A stretch of DNA of 64,000 bases, taken from contig JAJECA010000008.1 of the NCBI GenBank assembly GCA_022822265.1, positions 1 to 64,000 of the forward strand, in the 5' to 3' direction. Under the pieces are notes generated by a model, which was not told the origin of the DNA, made no database searches, and saw only the letters and a list, made by a program, of their open reading frames with translations. Both the position numbers and the translations under genes were made by a program. Below are positions 8,557-16,704 of the stretch, piece after piece. The number at the start of each line of letters is the position of its first letter. Position 1 is the stretch's first letter. This DNA comes from Acidimicrobiia bacterium (GTDB lineage Bacteria; Actinomycetota; Acidimicrobiia; Acidimicrobiales; Bin134).

Positions 8557-8979
8557 ATGACAAATGAAGGGCAAGTGTGCCCAACTATCTACGAGGCGAT
8601 GGAAACCGAAGTTGAGACGGTACGCGGCGATGAGACCCTAGATAGGGCTCTCGACGCTATGCGGGACAACAGCTACGACCAGGTGCCGGTTGTGGACGAG
8701 CACGGATCACTGACAGGAGTGATTTGTCATCGGTGGCTCATCGAGGACCGCCACGCCCTGAACCCGCCCGCTGCCCGGTCTACCCGTATTCGCAACGTAA
8801 TGCGTCAACGGGAAGAGCTTCCTTCGAGAATGGTCCTCCAGGAAGATGCCAATGTGTGCGATCTGCTCGATTACTACTACAACCACGACTTCGTGATCGT
8901 CGTGGGAGAAGGGGATAGGGTGGCTGGAATTGCCCAGCTGTGGGATGTCGCCCGGACCTTTTGCAACCGGCTTGACTAG
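8557..8979 (+). CDS. CBS-domain pair protein
   Basis: A 140-residue protein consisting of two CBS motifs and little else. The first is at about residues 9-63 (AMETEVETVRGDETLDRAL, then QVPVVDEHGSLTGVI), and the second at about 78-136 (MRQREELPSRMVLQEDANV, then FVIVVGEGDRVAGIAQ). Such pairs bind adenine nucleotides or nucleotide second messengers and regulate a partner. No catalytic domain is attached. It sits directly behind the secreted repeat protein, so the two may be co-expressed, but a functional link is only inference. ATG at 8557 is preceded by AATGAGGTTGATGTA, a weak ribosome site. Confidence 0.8.
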   Translation: MTNEGQVCPTIYEAMETEVETVRGDETLDRALDAMRDNSYDQVPVVDEHGSLTGVICHRWLIEDRHALNPPAARSTRIRNVMRQREELPSRMVLQEDANVCDLLDYYYNHDFVIVVGEGDRVAGIAQLWDVARTFCNRLD

Positions 8980-9097
8980 CTGGTTGCCAGTTACCCGATT
9001 CCCGTCCTAACAACAATCGAAATCGCCTCAGCCTTCGTCTTGTGTGATCAGCGGGTTGCCTGGCGACCAGTCATTTGGTAGCACAGCAAAACCCCTT

Positions 9098-9242
9098 CAC
9101 ACGTAGTTCCTGCCGAAGCGGCCTTTCTTACAGAGGTTGCCTTTGTTACGTCGTGTTCGTCGGGGGAGGTGCACTTCACAATCTGGTTGTCTTGCACGAG
9201 GAGCTCTAGGTTGCATCTCACGCCCCATAGGGAGCAATTGAT
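9098..9242 (-). pseudogene. Decayed copy of the C-terminal end of the NuoG-like formate dehydrogenase subunit
   Basis: On the minus strand this stretch reads CNLELLVQDNQIVKCTSPDEHDVT and then, after a one-base deletion, the equivalent of NLCKKGRFGRNYV followed by a stop. It matches the end of the gene at 10299-11138 (CNLELHVQDNQIVKCTSPDDHDVTSG... ending RFGWNYV) nearly codon for codon. The first cysteines are altered (CSLWGVRC in place of CSYCGVGC), the frame is broken, and no start is present, so it cannot make a working cluster domain. It is a short duplicated scar about 1.1 kb downstream of the intact copy. Confidence 0.8.
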
Positions 9243-9283
9243 TGGGCGGTGGGAGCGCACCACCGCCGGGTACACTACTGGTG

Positions 9284-9490
9284 ATGGCATTGGTTCACGA
9301 TTTTGGCGGGCGGTCTCCGTCCCGGCTTGCCTTTATGACGGAGACACAGGTGGTCGGTTCTGGGTTTGTTGACGCGCCAGTTCCCGGTCTTGATGCCGCC
9401 ACTCGCGAGGCACTTGCACAACTTGGAGAAGAGTACTTTGAATTGTGCGAGCGGCTCTTCCCCCAGGGTTCAGAATTCAGTTTGACCTAA
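9284..9490 (+). CDS. Small hypothetical protein
   Basis: An open frame of 68 residues from ATG at 9284 (MALVHDFGGRSPSRLAFMTE). It has a plausible amphipathic C-terminal helix (DAATREALAQLGEEYFELCERL). No family is recognised and no good ribosome site is present (GGTACACTACTGGTG precedes it). It lies between two decayed fragments of the formate dehydrogenase gene, so it may be chance. The rest of the 8980-9627 gap contains only these fragments. Confidence 0.3.
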   Translation: MALVHDFGGRSPSRLAFMTETQVVGSGFVDAPVPGLDAATREALAQLGEEYFELCERLFPQGSEFSLT

Positions 9491-9534
9491 GTCTCCAGGC
9501 GGACTCTGGATCGCACGGTAAGAGCCCTGCGCCC

Positions 9535-9571
9535 GTTCCCAGCCGAAGTGGCTTCTCTTGTAGAGGTTGCC
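9535..9571 (-). pseudogene. Second, shorter remnant of the same formate dehydrogenase segment
   Basis: Over 31 bases this stretch matches the intact gene at about 25 positions, covering the codons of G-N-L-C-I-K-G-R-F-G-W near the end of the NuoG-like subunit. On the minus strand it reads GNLYKRSHFGWE. It is too short to code for anything by itself. Together with the copy at 9098-9242 it indicates repeated duplication of the same end. Confidence 0.5.
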
Positions 9572-9627
9572 CCGGTGAAGACAGGCTGGTCACCAACCTC
9601 TTCCGCTGGGCGAGTCTGCCGAGACGT

Positions 9628-10197
9628 TCAGGCGAAGATGGTGCTGACGGGGCAGGTGAATCCGGGGAGGACGTGGAGGCCGTCGAGGGAGTCGTCTTCT
9701 TGCAGGGTCGTGGGGTCTGCGCCGGGGCGGTACACATCGATGGTTCGGGTGTCGGGGTGGACTATCCACACCAGGGGGGCGCCGTGGCCGAGCCACATCT
9801 GCGCCCGGTCGCGGGCCCAGCGGCGGCTGTCGCTAGGCGAGACGATTTCTACCACCAGGTCGGGTACGACTTCCGCGTAGCCGTCGATCTCTGCGTCCAG
9901 TGGAATCTTCTCTGCTGAGGTGAACGCCACGTCGGGCTCGCGCACGGTGTCGGGGTCACGCTCCAACCACACGCCCGAATCGGAGGCAACGAGGGTGCCC
10001 AGCTTCCTGGGCTTTGCGAAGTTGCCCAGTTCCATGACGATGTTGACAGCGATCTTGCCGTGTCGGTGTCCTGATGCCATCGTCTCGTGAAGTACTCCCC
10101 GCACCAGTTCGCCGCGCACGCCTTGGTAGCTCAACCGCAGCAAGTCGTCGGCAGTCAGCAGCCTCGTGTCGGCCAATCCTGTTTCAGTCGTAACCAT
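9628..10197 (-). CDS. Uma2-family (DUF820) PD-(D/E)XK nuclease-like protein
   Basis: A 189-residue protein of the Uma2/DUF820 family, which adopts a restriction-endonuclease-like fold. Visible family features are YQGVRGELVRGVLHE near the N-terminus, HGKIAVNIVMELGNF, VREPDVAFTSAEK with the conserved Pro-Asp, and VVPDLVVEIVSPSDSRRWARD containing the expected Glu and downstream basic residues. The family is common in cyanobacteria and actinobacteria. Its cellular role is not established, although its folds suggest DNA binding or cleavage. The gene lies between the formate dehydrogenase operon and its scars, on the same strand. ATG at 10197. Confidence 0.85.
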   Translation of the reverse strand: MVTTETGLADTRLLTADDLLRLSYQGVRGELVRGVLHETMASGHRHGKIAVNIVMELGNFAKPRKLGTLVASDSGVWLERDPDTVREPDVAFTSAEKIPLDAEIDGYAEVVPDLVVEIVSPSDSRRWARDRAQMWLGHGAPLVWIVHPDTRTIDVYRPGADPTTLQEDDSLDGLHVLPGFTCPVSTIFA

Positions 10198-10298
10198 ATA
10201 CTTTAGATAACTTTCAGCCTAGCCTGTTGATTCCTAAAATGACAAGTGCGCCCGATGGCAACGAGAGCAGCGGGTCCATGCCTAAATCCTACGTTGCC

Positions 10299-11138
10299 CT
10301 ACACGTAGTTCCAGCCGAAGCGGCCTTTTATGCAGAGGTTGCCGCTTGTTACGTCGTGGTCGTCGGGGGAGGTGCATTTGACGATTTGGTTGTCTTGGAC
10401 GTGGAGTTCGAGGTTGCAGCCTACGCCGCAGTAGGAGCACACGGTTTGGGTGACGGTTTGGTCTTCGGGGCGCCAGTCGTCGGTTTGGCGGAGGTCGAAC
10501 TCGGTTTTGAACTGGAGGGCGTTGGTGGGGCACACGGCTACGCAGTTGCCGCAGTAGACGCAGGCCGAGTCGGGCAGGGTCACGTCGAACTCGGTGGAGA
10601 TGCGGGCGCCGAAGCCCCGGCCGGCCACCGAGATGGCGTAGGTGTGCTGGGCGTCGTCGCCGCAGGCCTCCACGCAGCGGTAGCACAGCACGCACTTGTC
10701 GTAGTCGCGGATGTAGAGGTTGTCCTGCACCCGCACCGGCTCGTCCATGGTCTGGCCGCCGGGAACGTAGCGGTCGGGGTCGGCGCCGTAATGCTCGGCC
10801 CACTGGCTCAGCTCGACGGCCTGGGACACGTCGACCCCAGTGGCCAGGAACTCCAGCACCATTTTGCGGCTGTGGCGTACCCGCTCGCTGTCGGTGTGGA
10901 CCACCATGCCCTCTTCGGCGGGGCGGGAGCAGGAGGGGACTAGGGCCCGGCTGCCGTCGAGCTCCACCACGCACACCCGGCACACGTTCACCGGGGTGAG
11001 GGTGGGGCCGTAGCAGATGGTGGGGGTCTCCACGCCGGCGGCGTCGCAGGCATCCAGGATGGTCGCACCATCGGGCACGGCCACCTCTTGGTCGTCGACC
11101 CGGATGGTCACCGCGGTCTCGGTGATGACGCTGCTCAC
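10299..11138 (-). CDS. NuoG-like iron-sulphur subunit of formate dehydrogenase, carrying the first molybdopterin-subunit [4Fe-4S] domain
   Basis: A 279-residue iron-sulphur protein. A [2Fe-2S] domain has Cys42, 53, 56 and 70. Two ferredoxin clusters follow: Cys149/152/155/159 (CVLCYRCVEAC) and Cys193/196/199/203 (CVYCGNCVAVCP). The last 46 residues are the Molybdop_Fe4S4 domain: Cys234/237/241 (CSYCGVGC) and Cys269 in CIKGRFGWNYV, with the conserved Lys after the last Cys. In usual NAD-linked formate dehydrogenases all of this is the N-terminus of a single FdhA. Here the frame stops right after the cluster domain, and the catalytic part is a separate gene two positions upstream in the operon. 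It must therefore dock to the catalytic subunit to complete the electron path. It starts with GTG at 11138, overlapping the NuoEF stop by 4 bases. Confidence 0.88.
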   Translation of the reverse strand: MSSVITETAVTIRVDDQEVAVPDGATILDACDAAGVETPTICYGPTLTPVNVCRVCVVELDGSRALVPSCSRPAEEGMVVHTDSERVRHSRKMVLEFLATGVDVSQAVELSQWAEHYGADPDRYVPGGQTMDEPVRVQDNLYIRDYDKCVLCYRCVEACGDDAQHTYAISVAGRGFGARISTEFDVTLPDSACVYCGNCVAVCPTNALQFKTEFDLRQTDDWRPEDQTVTQTVCSYCGVGCNLELHVQDNQIVKCTSPDDHDVTSGNLCIKGRFGWNYV

Positions 11139-12913
11139 TGGCTATTTCCTATCAGGCCCAGCGAAAGCGCGGAGCGCACCGCAGAAGCGGCGGTGTGGCC
11201 CAAGCCGCAGATGGAGGCGTCCACCATGGCCAGAGCCATGTCGTCGATGAGCTCGGCGCGCTGAGGAGCCAGAGGCTGGCCGGAGCTTTGCAACTCCACC
11301 AGCACTTCGTGTTGGCGCTGGGTGCCCACCCGACAGGGCACGCACTGGCCGCACGACTCGTCGCGAAAGAACTCGGCGATGCGGACGACCACAGCCTCCA
11401 TGTCCACGGTGTCATCGAACACCATCACCACGCCTGACCCCAGTGTGGCCCCGGCCTCGCGGGTGTCCTCCAGGGATAGGGGCATGTCGAGGGCGTCGGG
11501 ACCGACGAACACTCCGGCCGCGCCGCCCAACAGCACAGAGGCCAGCGAGCCGGTCGGCCCTCCCGCCAAATCGAGCAATTCGCCCAGTGTGGTGCCGAAC
11601 GGCACTTCGTAGAGCCCGGGTACCGCCACTCGACCAGACAAACAGAAAAGCCGAGTGCCGGGGGAGCGCTCGGTGCCCACCGAGCGGTAGGCATCGGGCC
11701 CATCGACCAGGACGTCCAACACGTTTATGAGCGTCTCGGGGTTGTTGATGGCGGTGGGTTGGGAAAACAGTCCGTGGGTAGTGGGGAAGGGGGGCTTGTT
11801 GCGGGGCTCGCCCCGGAAGCCCTCAATGGAGTTGAACAGCGCCGTCTCCTCGCCGCAGATGTAGGCACCGGCTCCACGGCGAACCTCGATGTCGAAACGC
11901 TGCCCGCTGCCGGCCACGTCGTCGCCCAACAAACCGGCCACCCGAGCTTGGGCGATGGCGCTTTCCAGTCGGGCGGTGGCCCGGGGGTATTCGCCCCGGA
12001 TGTAGATCCAGCCGTGGGGCGAACCGGTGGCCAATCCTGCGATGGTCATCGACTCGATAACCGCGAACGGGTCGTGCTCGCACACGATGCGATCTTTGAA
12101 GGTGCCGGGTTCTGACTCGTCGCAGTTCGCCACCACGTGCTTGTCCGGGCCGGGCTCGTCGGCCACGGCTCGCCATTTGATCCCGGTGGGAAAGGCCGCA
12201 CCGCCCCGACCCGACAGCCCGGCGTCGGAGATGGCAGCGATTACCGCGTCTGGTCCCATCTCAATGGCTCGGGCCAAAGCCTCATAGCCGCCGTGGTCCA
12301 GATAGGACTCTAAGGAGGTGGGATCAACTTCACCCAACCTGCGCAGCACCCTCAGGCCGGGGTCGCCCGCTTGCGGCAGTGAGAATTCCTCATCGTCATC
12401 GTCGGGCACTCGGTCGGGCCGTCCCACACCTTGGACAAACAGCGCAGGGGCTCGTTCGCACTGGCCGAGACAGGGACTGTCGTGGACCCTGGCCCCTTCC
12501 GCCTCCAGAGACGTTCGAAGGTCGTTGTTGCCCGCCATGGCACAGGCCGGATCGACGCACACGTGAACGACGTCGTCGCGGTGGCCGGGGTCGGTGGTGC
12601 GCAGCAGCTCGTAGAACGTGGCCACGCCGTAGGCCTCAGCGGGGGGTACCCCCAGCCGCTCGGCGGCCCCGTTCAAGCCGCCGGGACTGATCCAGCCGAT
12701 CTCGTGCTGGAGCGAGTGCAGCACCGGCAACAACAGGTGGCGTAGGCCGTGTCGTCTGCTGCGGCCCCCGCGGACTATCCGCTCGGTTTCGACGACGGTG
12801 GCCGCGTCTGCTGGGGGGACGATGGCGTCGATGGCGGCCTGTTCGGCTTCGGTGGGCTGATCGTCCCCAAAGTGCAGGTCAGCCAACGGGTGCCCCCGCA
12901 GTCTCGGGGGCAT
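11135..12913 (-). CDS. NuoE-NuoF fusion, NADH-oxidising (diaphorase) subunit of formate dehydrogenase
   Basis: A 592-residue fusion. The N-terminal NuoE part (about residues 35-165) has the thioredoxin-like [2Fe-2S] ligands CVDPACAMAGN and CLGQCERAP. The NuoF part (about 200-590) has the NADH/FMN loop GRGGAAFPTGIKW, the flavin region GAGAYICGEETAL, and the [4Fe-4S] ligands SCGQCVPCRVGTQ plus a later Cys (SICGLG). It passes electrons between NAD and the iron-sulphur subunits, as FdsB plus FdsG or HoxE/F do. The ATG at 12913 lies 35 bases inside the upstream fdhA gene, and its end overlaps the next gene by 4 bases, so the three genes are translationally coupled. NuoE-NuoF fusions are known in some NAD-dependent formate dehydrogenases and hydrogenases. 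Confidence 0.9.
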   Translation of the reverse strand: MPPRLRGHPLADLHFGDDQPTEAEQAAIDAIVPPADAATVVETERIVRGGRSRRHGLRHLLLPVLHSLQHEIGWISPGGLNGAAERLGVPPAEAYGVATFYELLRTTDPGHRDDVVHVCVDPACAMAGNNDLRTSLEAEGARVHDSPCLGQCERAPALFVQGVGRPDRVPDDDDEEFSLPQAGDPGLRVLRRLGEVDPTSLESYLDHGGYEALARAIEMGPDAVIAAISDAGLSGRGGAAFPTGIKWRAVADEPGPDKHVVANCDESEPGTFKDRIVCEHDPFAVIESMTIAGLATGSPHGWIYIRGEYPRATARLESAIAQARVAGLLGDDVAGSGQRFDIEVRRGAGAYICGEETALFNSIEGFRGEPRNKPPFPTTHGLFSQPTAINNPETLINVLDVLVDGPDAYRSVGTERSPGTRLFCLSGRVAVPGLYEVPFGTTLGELLDLAGGPTGSLASVLLGGAAGVFVGPDALDMPLSLEDTREAGATLGSGVVMVFDDTVDMEAVVVRIAEFFRDESCGQCVPCRVGTQRQHEVLVELQSSGQPLAPQRAELIDDMALAMVDASICGLGHTAASAVRSALSLGLIGNSQ

Positions 12914-14798
12914 CGACCAGCTCTACCCTCACCGCGGCAGCCTTGAACTCGGCTGTACCGGATTTCGGATCCCAGTCGGGGTTGGTGAGCACGTTCACAT
13001 CGATCAGCTCGGGATGGTGAAGCGTGGTGAAGGCCAGCCCTCGGGGCAGGCTTGACACCACCCGGGCGTTCATCTCCACCGATCCTCGGGGGGAGCAAAC
13101 CCGCACCCGGTCGCCGTCGGCGATGCCCAGGCCCGCGGCATCCTGTGAGTTCAAGTCCAGACCGGCGAACCGCAGCGGCGAGTCGTATTGACCGCTCTGC
13201 ACGCCGGTGTTGTAGGAGTCCAAGGCCCTTCCGGTGGTGAGGCGCAGGGGGAACTCCTCGCTCAACTCCTCAGTGGGCCCCTCGTGCTCCAGCACCGAGA
13301 ACGGGGCCGGTTCTCGGCCCTCAAGGTCGTCAGCCCACAACCACCCGTGCAAGAAGGTGCTGCCGGGGTGATCCTCGTCGGGACACGGCCATTGGAGGCC
13401 CCCGGCAGCCTCCAGACGCTCCCAGGCCATGCCTCCGTGCATAGCCGACAAACTGCGCAGCTCATCCCACGCGGCCTCAGGGTCGCGGGGGCCGAGTTCG
13501 TCACCCATGGCCTCGGCCATGTCGCACAAGATGTCGATGTCGTGGCGGGCCTGGCCGGGAGGGGAGACCGCAGGCCGCACTCGCTGCACCCGGCGCTCAC
13601 TGGAGGTGACGGTGCCGTCGCTCTCCGCCCAGGCCACCGAGGCGGGCAGCACCACGTCGGCCATCTCTGCGGTGCGGGTCATCAAAATGTCCTGCACCAC
13701 CAAGATGTCCAAGCTCTTGAGCTGGGCCCGGGCGTGGAGCACATCAGCCTCGGAATCAGCCGGGTTCTCGCCGATCACATAGAGCGCCCGGAGGTCGCCT
13801 CGCTCCATGGCCTCGAACATCAGCGTGAGGTGCCAGCCGGGCACAGGGTTGAGCTCCCGGCCGTAGGCGGCTTCAAACCGGGCCCGGTGATCAGGGTCGT
13901 CCACGCCGGCGAATCCGGGGAACTTGTTGGGGATGGCCCCCATGTCGCCTCCGCCCTGCACGTTGTTCTGGCCTCGCAGAGGCACTAGGCCCGAGCCCCA
14001 CCGCCCCACATGGCCGGTGAGCAGAGCCAGGTTGCACAGCGACAGCACGTTGTCCACCGCGTTGTGGTGCTCGGTGATTCCCAGGGTCCACAGGATCTGG
14101 GCCGTATCGGCAGTGGCGTAGGCGTGGGCCATCTCCACCACCACCTCGGCGGGGATACCGCAGATGGCGGCCACCGCATCAGGGGTGAACGGCTCCACCG
14201 AGGCGGCGTACGCCTCGAATCCCTGGGTGGAGTGGGTAATGAAGTCTTGGTTGGCCAGACCGGCGTGGATGATCTCTCGTCCGATGCCGTTGGCCAGGGC
14301 GATGTCGGTGCCCACGTCGATGCCCACCCACACGTCGGAGAATTGGGCCGACGAGGTGTAGCGAGGATCGACGCAGTACATGCGGGCGCCGTTGTCGATG
14401 CCTTTGAGCACGTGGTGGAAGAAGATTGGGTGGGCCTCGCGGGCGTTGGATCCCCACAGGAGGATCACGTCGGTTTCCTCAACCTCCTGGTAGGAGCATG
14501 TGCCCCCTCCCGCTCCGAACACTGTCGCCAGACCGACGACCGAGGGAGCGTGTCAAGTTCGGTTGCAGGAGTCGATGTTGTTGGAGCCCACCACCGTGCG
14601 GATGAACTTCTGGGCGATGTAGTTCATCTCGTTGGTGGCCTTGGAGCAGCTGAACATCCCGAACGCCTGCGGCCCGTGCTCAGACAGCACCTGGTTGAAA
14701 CCAGTCGCAGCCCGTGCCAGAGCCTCTTCCCACGTCGCTTCCCGCAGGCTCCCGTTGTCCCGCACCATCGGCACGGTCAAACGTTCCCGCCTCGCCAT
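12879..14798 (-). CDS. fdhA: Selenocysteine-containing formate dehydrogenase catalytic subunit (lacks its own Fe4S4 domain)
   Basis: A 639-residue molybdopterin oxidoreductase read through an in-frame TGA at 14553-14555 (residue 82). The context is DSCNRT-U-HAPSVVGLA, aligning with the Sec/Cys active site of formate dehydrogenases (such as the E. coli FdhF pattern ARV-U-HGPSVAGL). The frame is intact on both sides, and a SECIS-like hairpin follows. Upstream are WEEALARAATGFNQVL and FSCSKATNEMNY; downstream are LLWGSNAREAHPIFF, and at the end the dinucleotide-binding domain (GRALDSYNTGVQSGQYD, FTTLHHPE). It oxidises formate to CO2 or the reverse. The N-terminal Fe4S4 domain is absent and is supplied by the gene at 10299-11138. 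ATG at 14798 has GGAAAGGGGG upstream, making it better than the GTG at 14804. A gene caller treating TGA as stop would split it at 14553. Confidence 0.92.
14524..14540 (-). promoter_or_regulatory. Probable SECIS hairpin of fdhA
   Basis: On the minus strand the RNA reads GUCGUC-GGUCU-GGCGAC: a 6-bp stem with one G-U pair and a five-base GGUCU loop, starting 12 bases after the UGA. The E. coli fdhF SECIS also presents GGUCU at its tip at about the same distance. Bacterial SECIS elements lie inside the coding region directly after the UGA, as here, and recruit SelB with Sec-tRNA. The codons here also encode the conserved V-V-G-L-A-T, so the element is constrained twice. Confidence 0.8.
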
Positions 14799-14869
14799 TT
14801 TCACCCCCTTTCCTCAGAGGCACCCTGAGGTAGATCAAGCCTATCTGTCCTCGGCCTTCTCGGCCGCGG

Positions 14870-16567
14870 TCAGCTCAGGCCGACGATCTCGCCGTTCTCG
14901 TCTAGGTCGATACCCATGGCGGCGGGTTGGCGGCCGAGGCCGGGCATGGTGCGCATGTCGCCGCAGATGGGGTAGACGAACCCGGCACCTACCGAGGCCC
15001 GCACTTCTCGCACCGGCAGGGTCCAGCCGGTGGGGGCGCCCTTGAGGGAGGGGTCGGATGAGATCGACAGGTGTGTCTTGGCGATGCACACCGGGAGGTG
15101 GCCGAAACCGGCGGACTCGTAGGTGTCGAGCTGGCGGTTGGCCGTGGCTGAGTACTCCACGTCGTCGGCGCCGTACACGGTGGTGGCTACCGCGGCGATC
15201 TTGTCTTTGAGCGACAGATCATCTTCATAGAGCACCTTGAACGAGCTGGGTTCCTCGCAGGCCTCGGCAACTGCCTCGGCCAGCTCGGCCGCGCCCGCGC
15301 CGCCGTCGGAGAAGTGGGTGGTGATCGCGCAGCGGGCGCCGTACTCATCGGCGATCTCGCCGATGGCGGCTAGATCGGCGTCGTGGTCACCGGGGAAAGC
15401 GTTGATGGCCACCACCGGGGTCACGCCGTGGGCTTTCATGTTTGAAAGCTGCTTGCGGAGGTTGTCACCCCCGGCGTGTACCTCATCGGGATTCTCGGCC
15501 AGCAGCGCCTCGGGCAGGGGACGCCCGGCCACGATGCGGTGGTTGCCGGAGTGGGCCTTGAGCCCCCGCACGGTAGCCACCATCACCGCAGCATCGGGAT
15601 CGATGCCCGAGTAGCGGCACTTGATGTTGAAGAAGCGCTCAGCGCCCATGTCGGCCCCGAACCCGGCCTCGGTTACCAAGAAGTCGCCGGTGCGAATGGC
15701 TATGCGGTCGGCCACGATCGAGGAATTGCCGGTGGCGATGTTGCCGAACGGTCCGGTGTGTACCAAGGCGGGACCGCCCTCCAGGGTCTGCATCAGGTTG
15801 GGCTTGAGGGCGTCCTTCAACAGCACGGCCATAGCCCCGGCGGCCTTCAGGTCCTCGGCGGTCACTGGGTCGCCCGCTTTGGTGTAGCCCACCACGATCC
15901 GGCCCAGCCGGGCCCGTAAGTCCGACAGAGAAGTGGCCAGCGCCAAGGTGGCCATCACCTCCGACGCAGCAGTGATGTCGAAGCCGCTCTCCCGGGGGAC
16001 TCCGTCGAGCCGCCCGCCCAGGCCCACGACGATATTGCGCAACGCCCGGTCGTTGATGTCCACCACCCGGCGCCAGGTGATGTTGTGCAAGTCCAGCCCT
16101 GATTCGTTGCCGTGGTAGATGTGGGCATCCAGCATGGCCGAACACATGTTGTGGGCTGCGGTCACCGCGTGCATGTCGCCGGTGAGGTGGAGGTTGAACA
16201 GCTCCATGGGCACCACCTGGCTGTAGCCGCCGCCGGCCGCGCCGCCCTTGATGCCAAATGTCGGCCCCAGGGAAGGCTGGCGGATAGCGATTGTGGCCCT
16301 TTTGCCGATGTGCCCGAAACCTTGGCCCAGTCCTACCGTGGTGGTTGTTTTGCCCTCGCCCAGCGGCGTGGGGGTGATGGCGGTCACCACCACATAGCGG
16401 GCTCGGGGACGGTCGGCCAGCGCCTCGATGGCGTCCAGGCTGATCTTGGCCGCCCCCGCCCCGTAGGGCTCCAGCATCTCAACCGGGATGCCGGCTTCTT
16501 CAGCGATTTCAGTAAGCGGTCGGAGATTCGCCCCGCGGGCGATCTCGAGGTCAGAGGGAAAAGACAT
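14870..16567 (-). CDS. fhs: Formate-tetrahydrofolate ligase (10-formyl-THF synthetase)
   Basis: A 565-residue FTHFS. It joins formate to THF with ATP, or runs in reverse to release formate and ATP. Signatures include ITPTPLGEGKTTTTVGLGQG (the ATP-binding loop), RQPSLGPTFGIKGGAAGGGY, HAVTAAHNMCSAMLDAHI, and TEAGFGADMGAERFFNIKC. The open frame goes to 16582, but the ATG at 16567 (MSFPSDLEIARG) has GAGGCGGG upstream and fits the family's usual start. It ends 71 bases before fdhA on the same strand, so fhs, fdhA, nuoEF and the NuoG-like gene form one operon: formyl-THF to formate to CO2, or the reverse. Confidence 0.96.
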   Translation of the reverse strand: MSFPSDLEIARGANLRPLTEIAEEAGIPVEMLEPYGAGAAKISLDAIEALADRPRARYVVVTAITPTPLGEGKTTTTVGLGQGFGHIGKRATIAIRQPSLGPTFGIKGGAAGGGYSQVVPMELFNLHLTGDMHAVTAAHNMCSAMLDAHIYHGNESGLDLHNITWRRVVDINDRALRNIVVGLGGRLDGVPRESGFDITAASEVMATLALATSLSDLRARLGRIVVGYTKAGDPVTAEDLKAAGAMAVLLKDALKPNLMQTLEGGPALVHTGPFGNIATGNSSIVADRIAIRTGDFLVTEAGFGADMGAERFFNIKCRYSGIDPDAAVMVATVRGLKAHSGNHRIVAGRPLPEALLAENPDEVHAGGDNLRKQLSNMKAHGVTPVVAINAFPGDHDADLAAIGEIADEYGARCAITTHFSDGGAGAAELAEAVAEACEEPSSFKVLYEDDLSLKDKIAAVATTVYGADDVEYSATANRQLDTYESAGFGHLPVCIAKTHLSISSDPSLKGAPTGWTLPVREVRASVGAGFVYPICGDMRTMPGLGRQPAAMGIDLDENGEIVGLS

Positions 16568-16704
16568 GGACCCGCCTCTCATGCTCGATGCTTGATGTCA
16601 ACCCCGCAAGCGTACACGGACAATCAGCCGGTGATCGGGCGACTGCGGCAGGCGATCCTTAGAATCGGGCGGTGGCAGCAACGGCCCCATGACGGAGGCT
16701 CAAC

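Noticed and set aside
10227-10943. 238-residue plus-strand open frame rich in Val, Gly and His
   Set aside because: Antisense to the cysteine-rich NuoG-like gene, whose cluster motifs are unambiguous.
12879-14522. A separate molybdopterin oxidoreductase gene starting at GTG 14522 after a stop codon
   Set aside because: The upstream frame is in the same phase and ends at a TGA that lies exactly at the formate dehydrogenase Sec position, followed by a SECIS-like stem; one gene explains both pieces.
16568-16704. A catabolite or XylR operator between fhs and xylA
   Set aside because: I saw no convincing palindrome or known box in this 137-base spacer.
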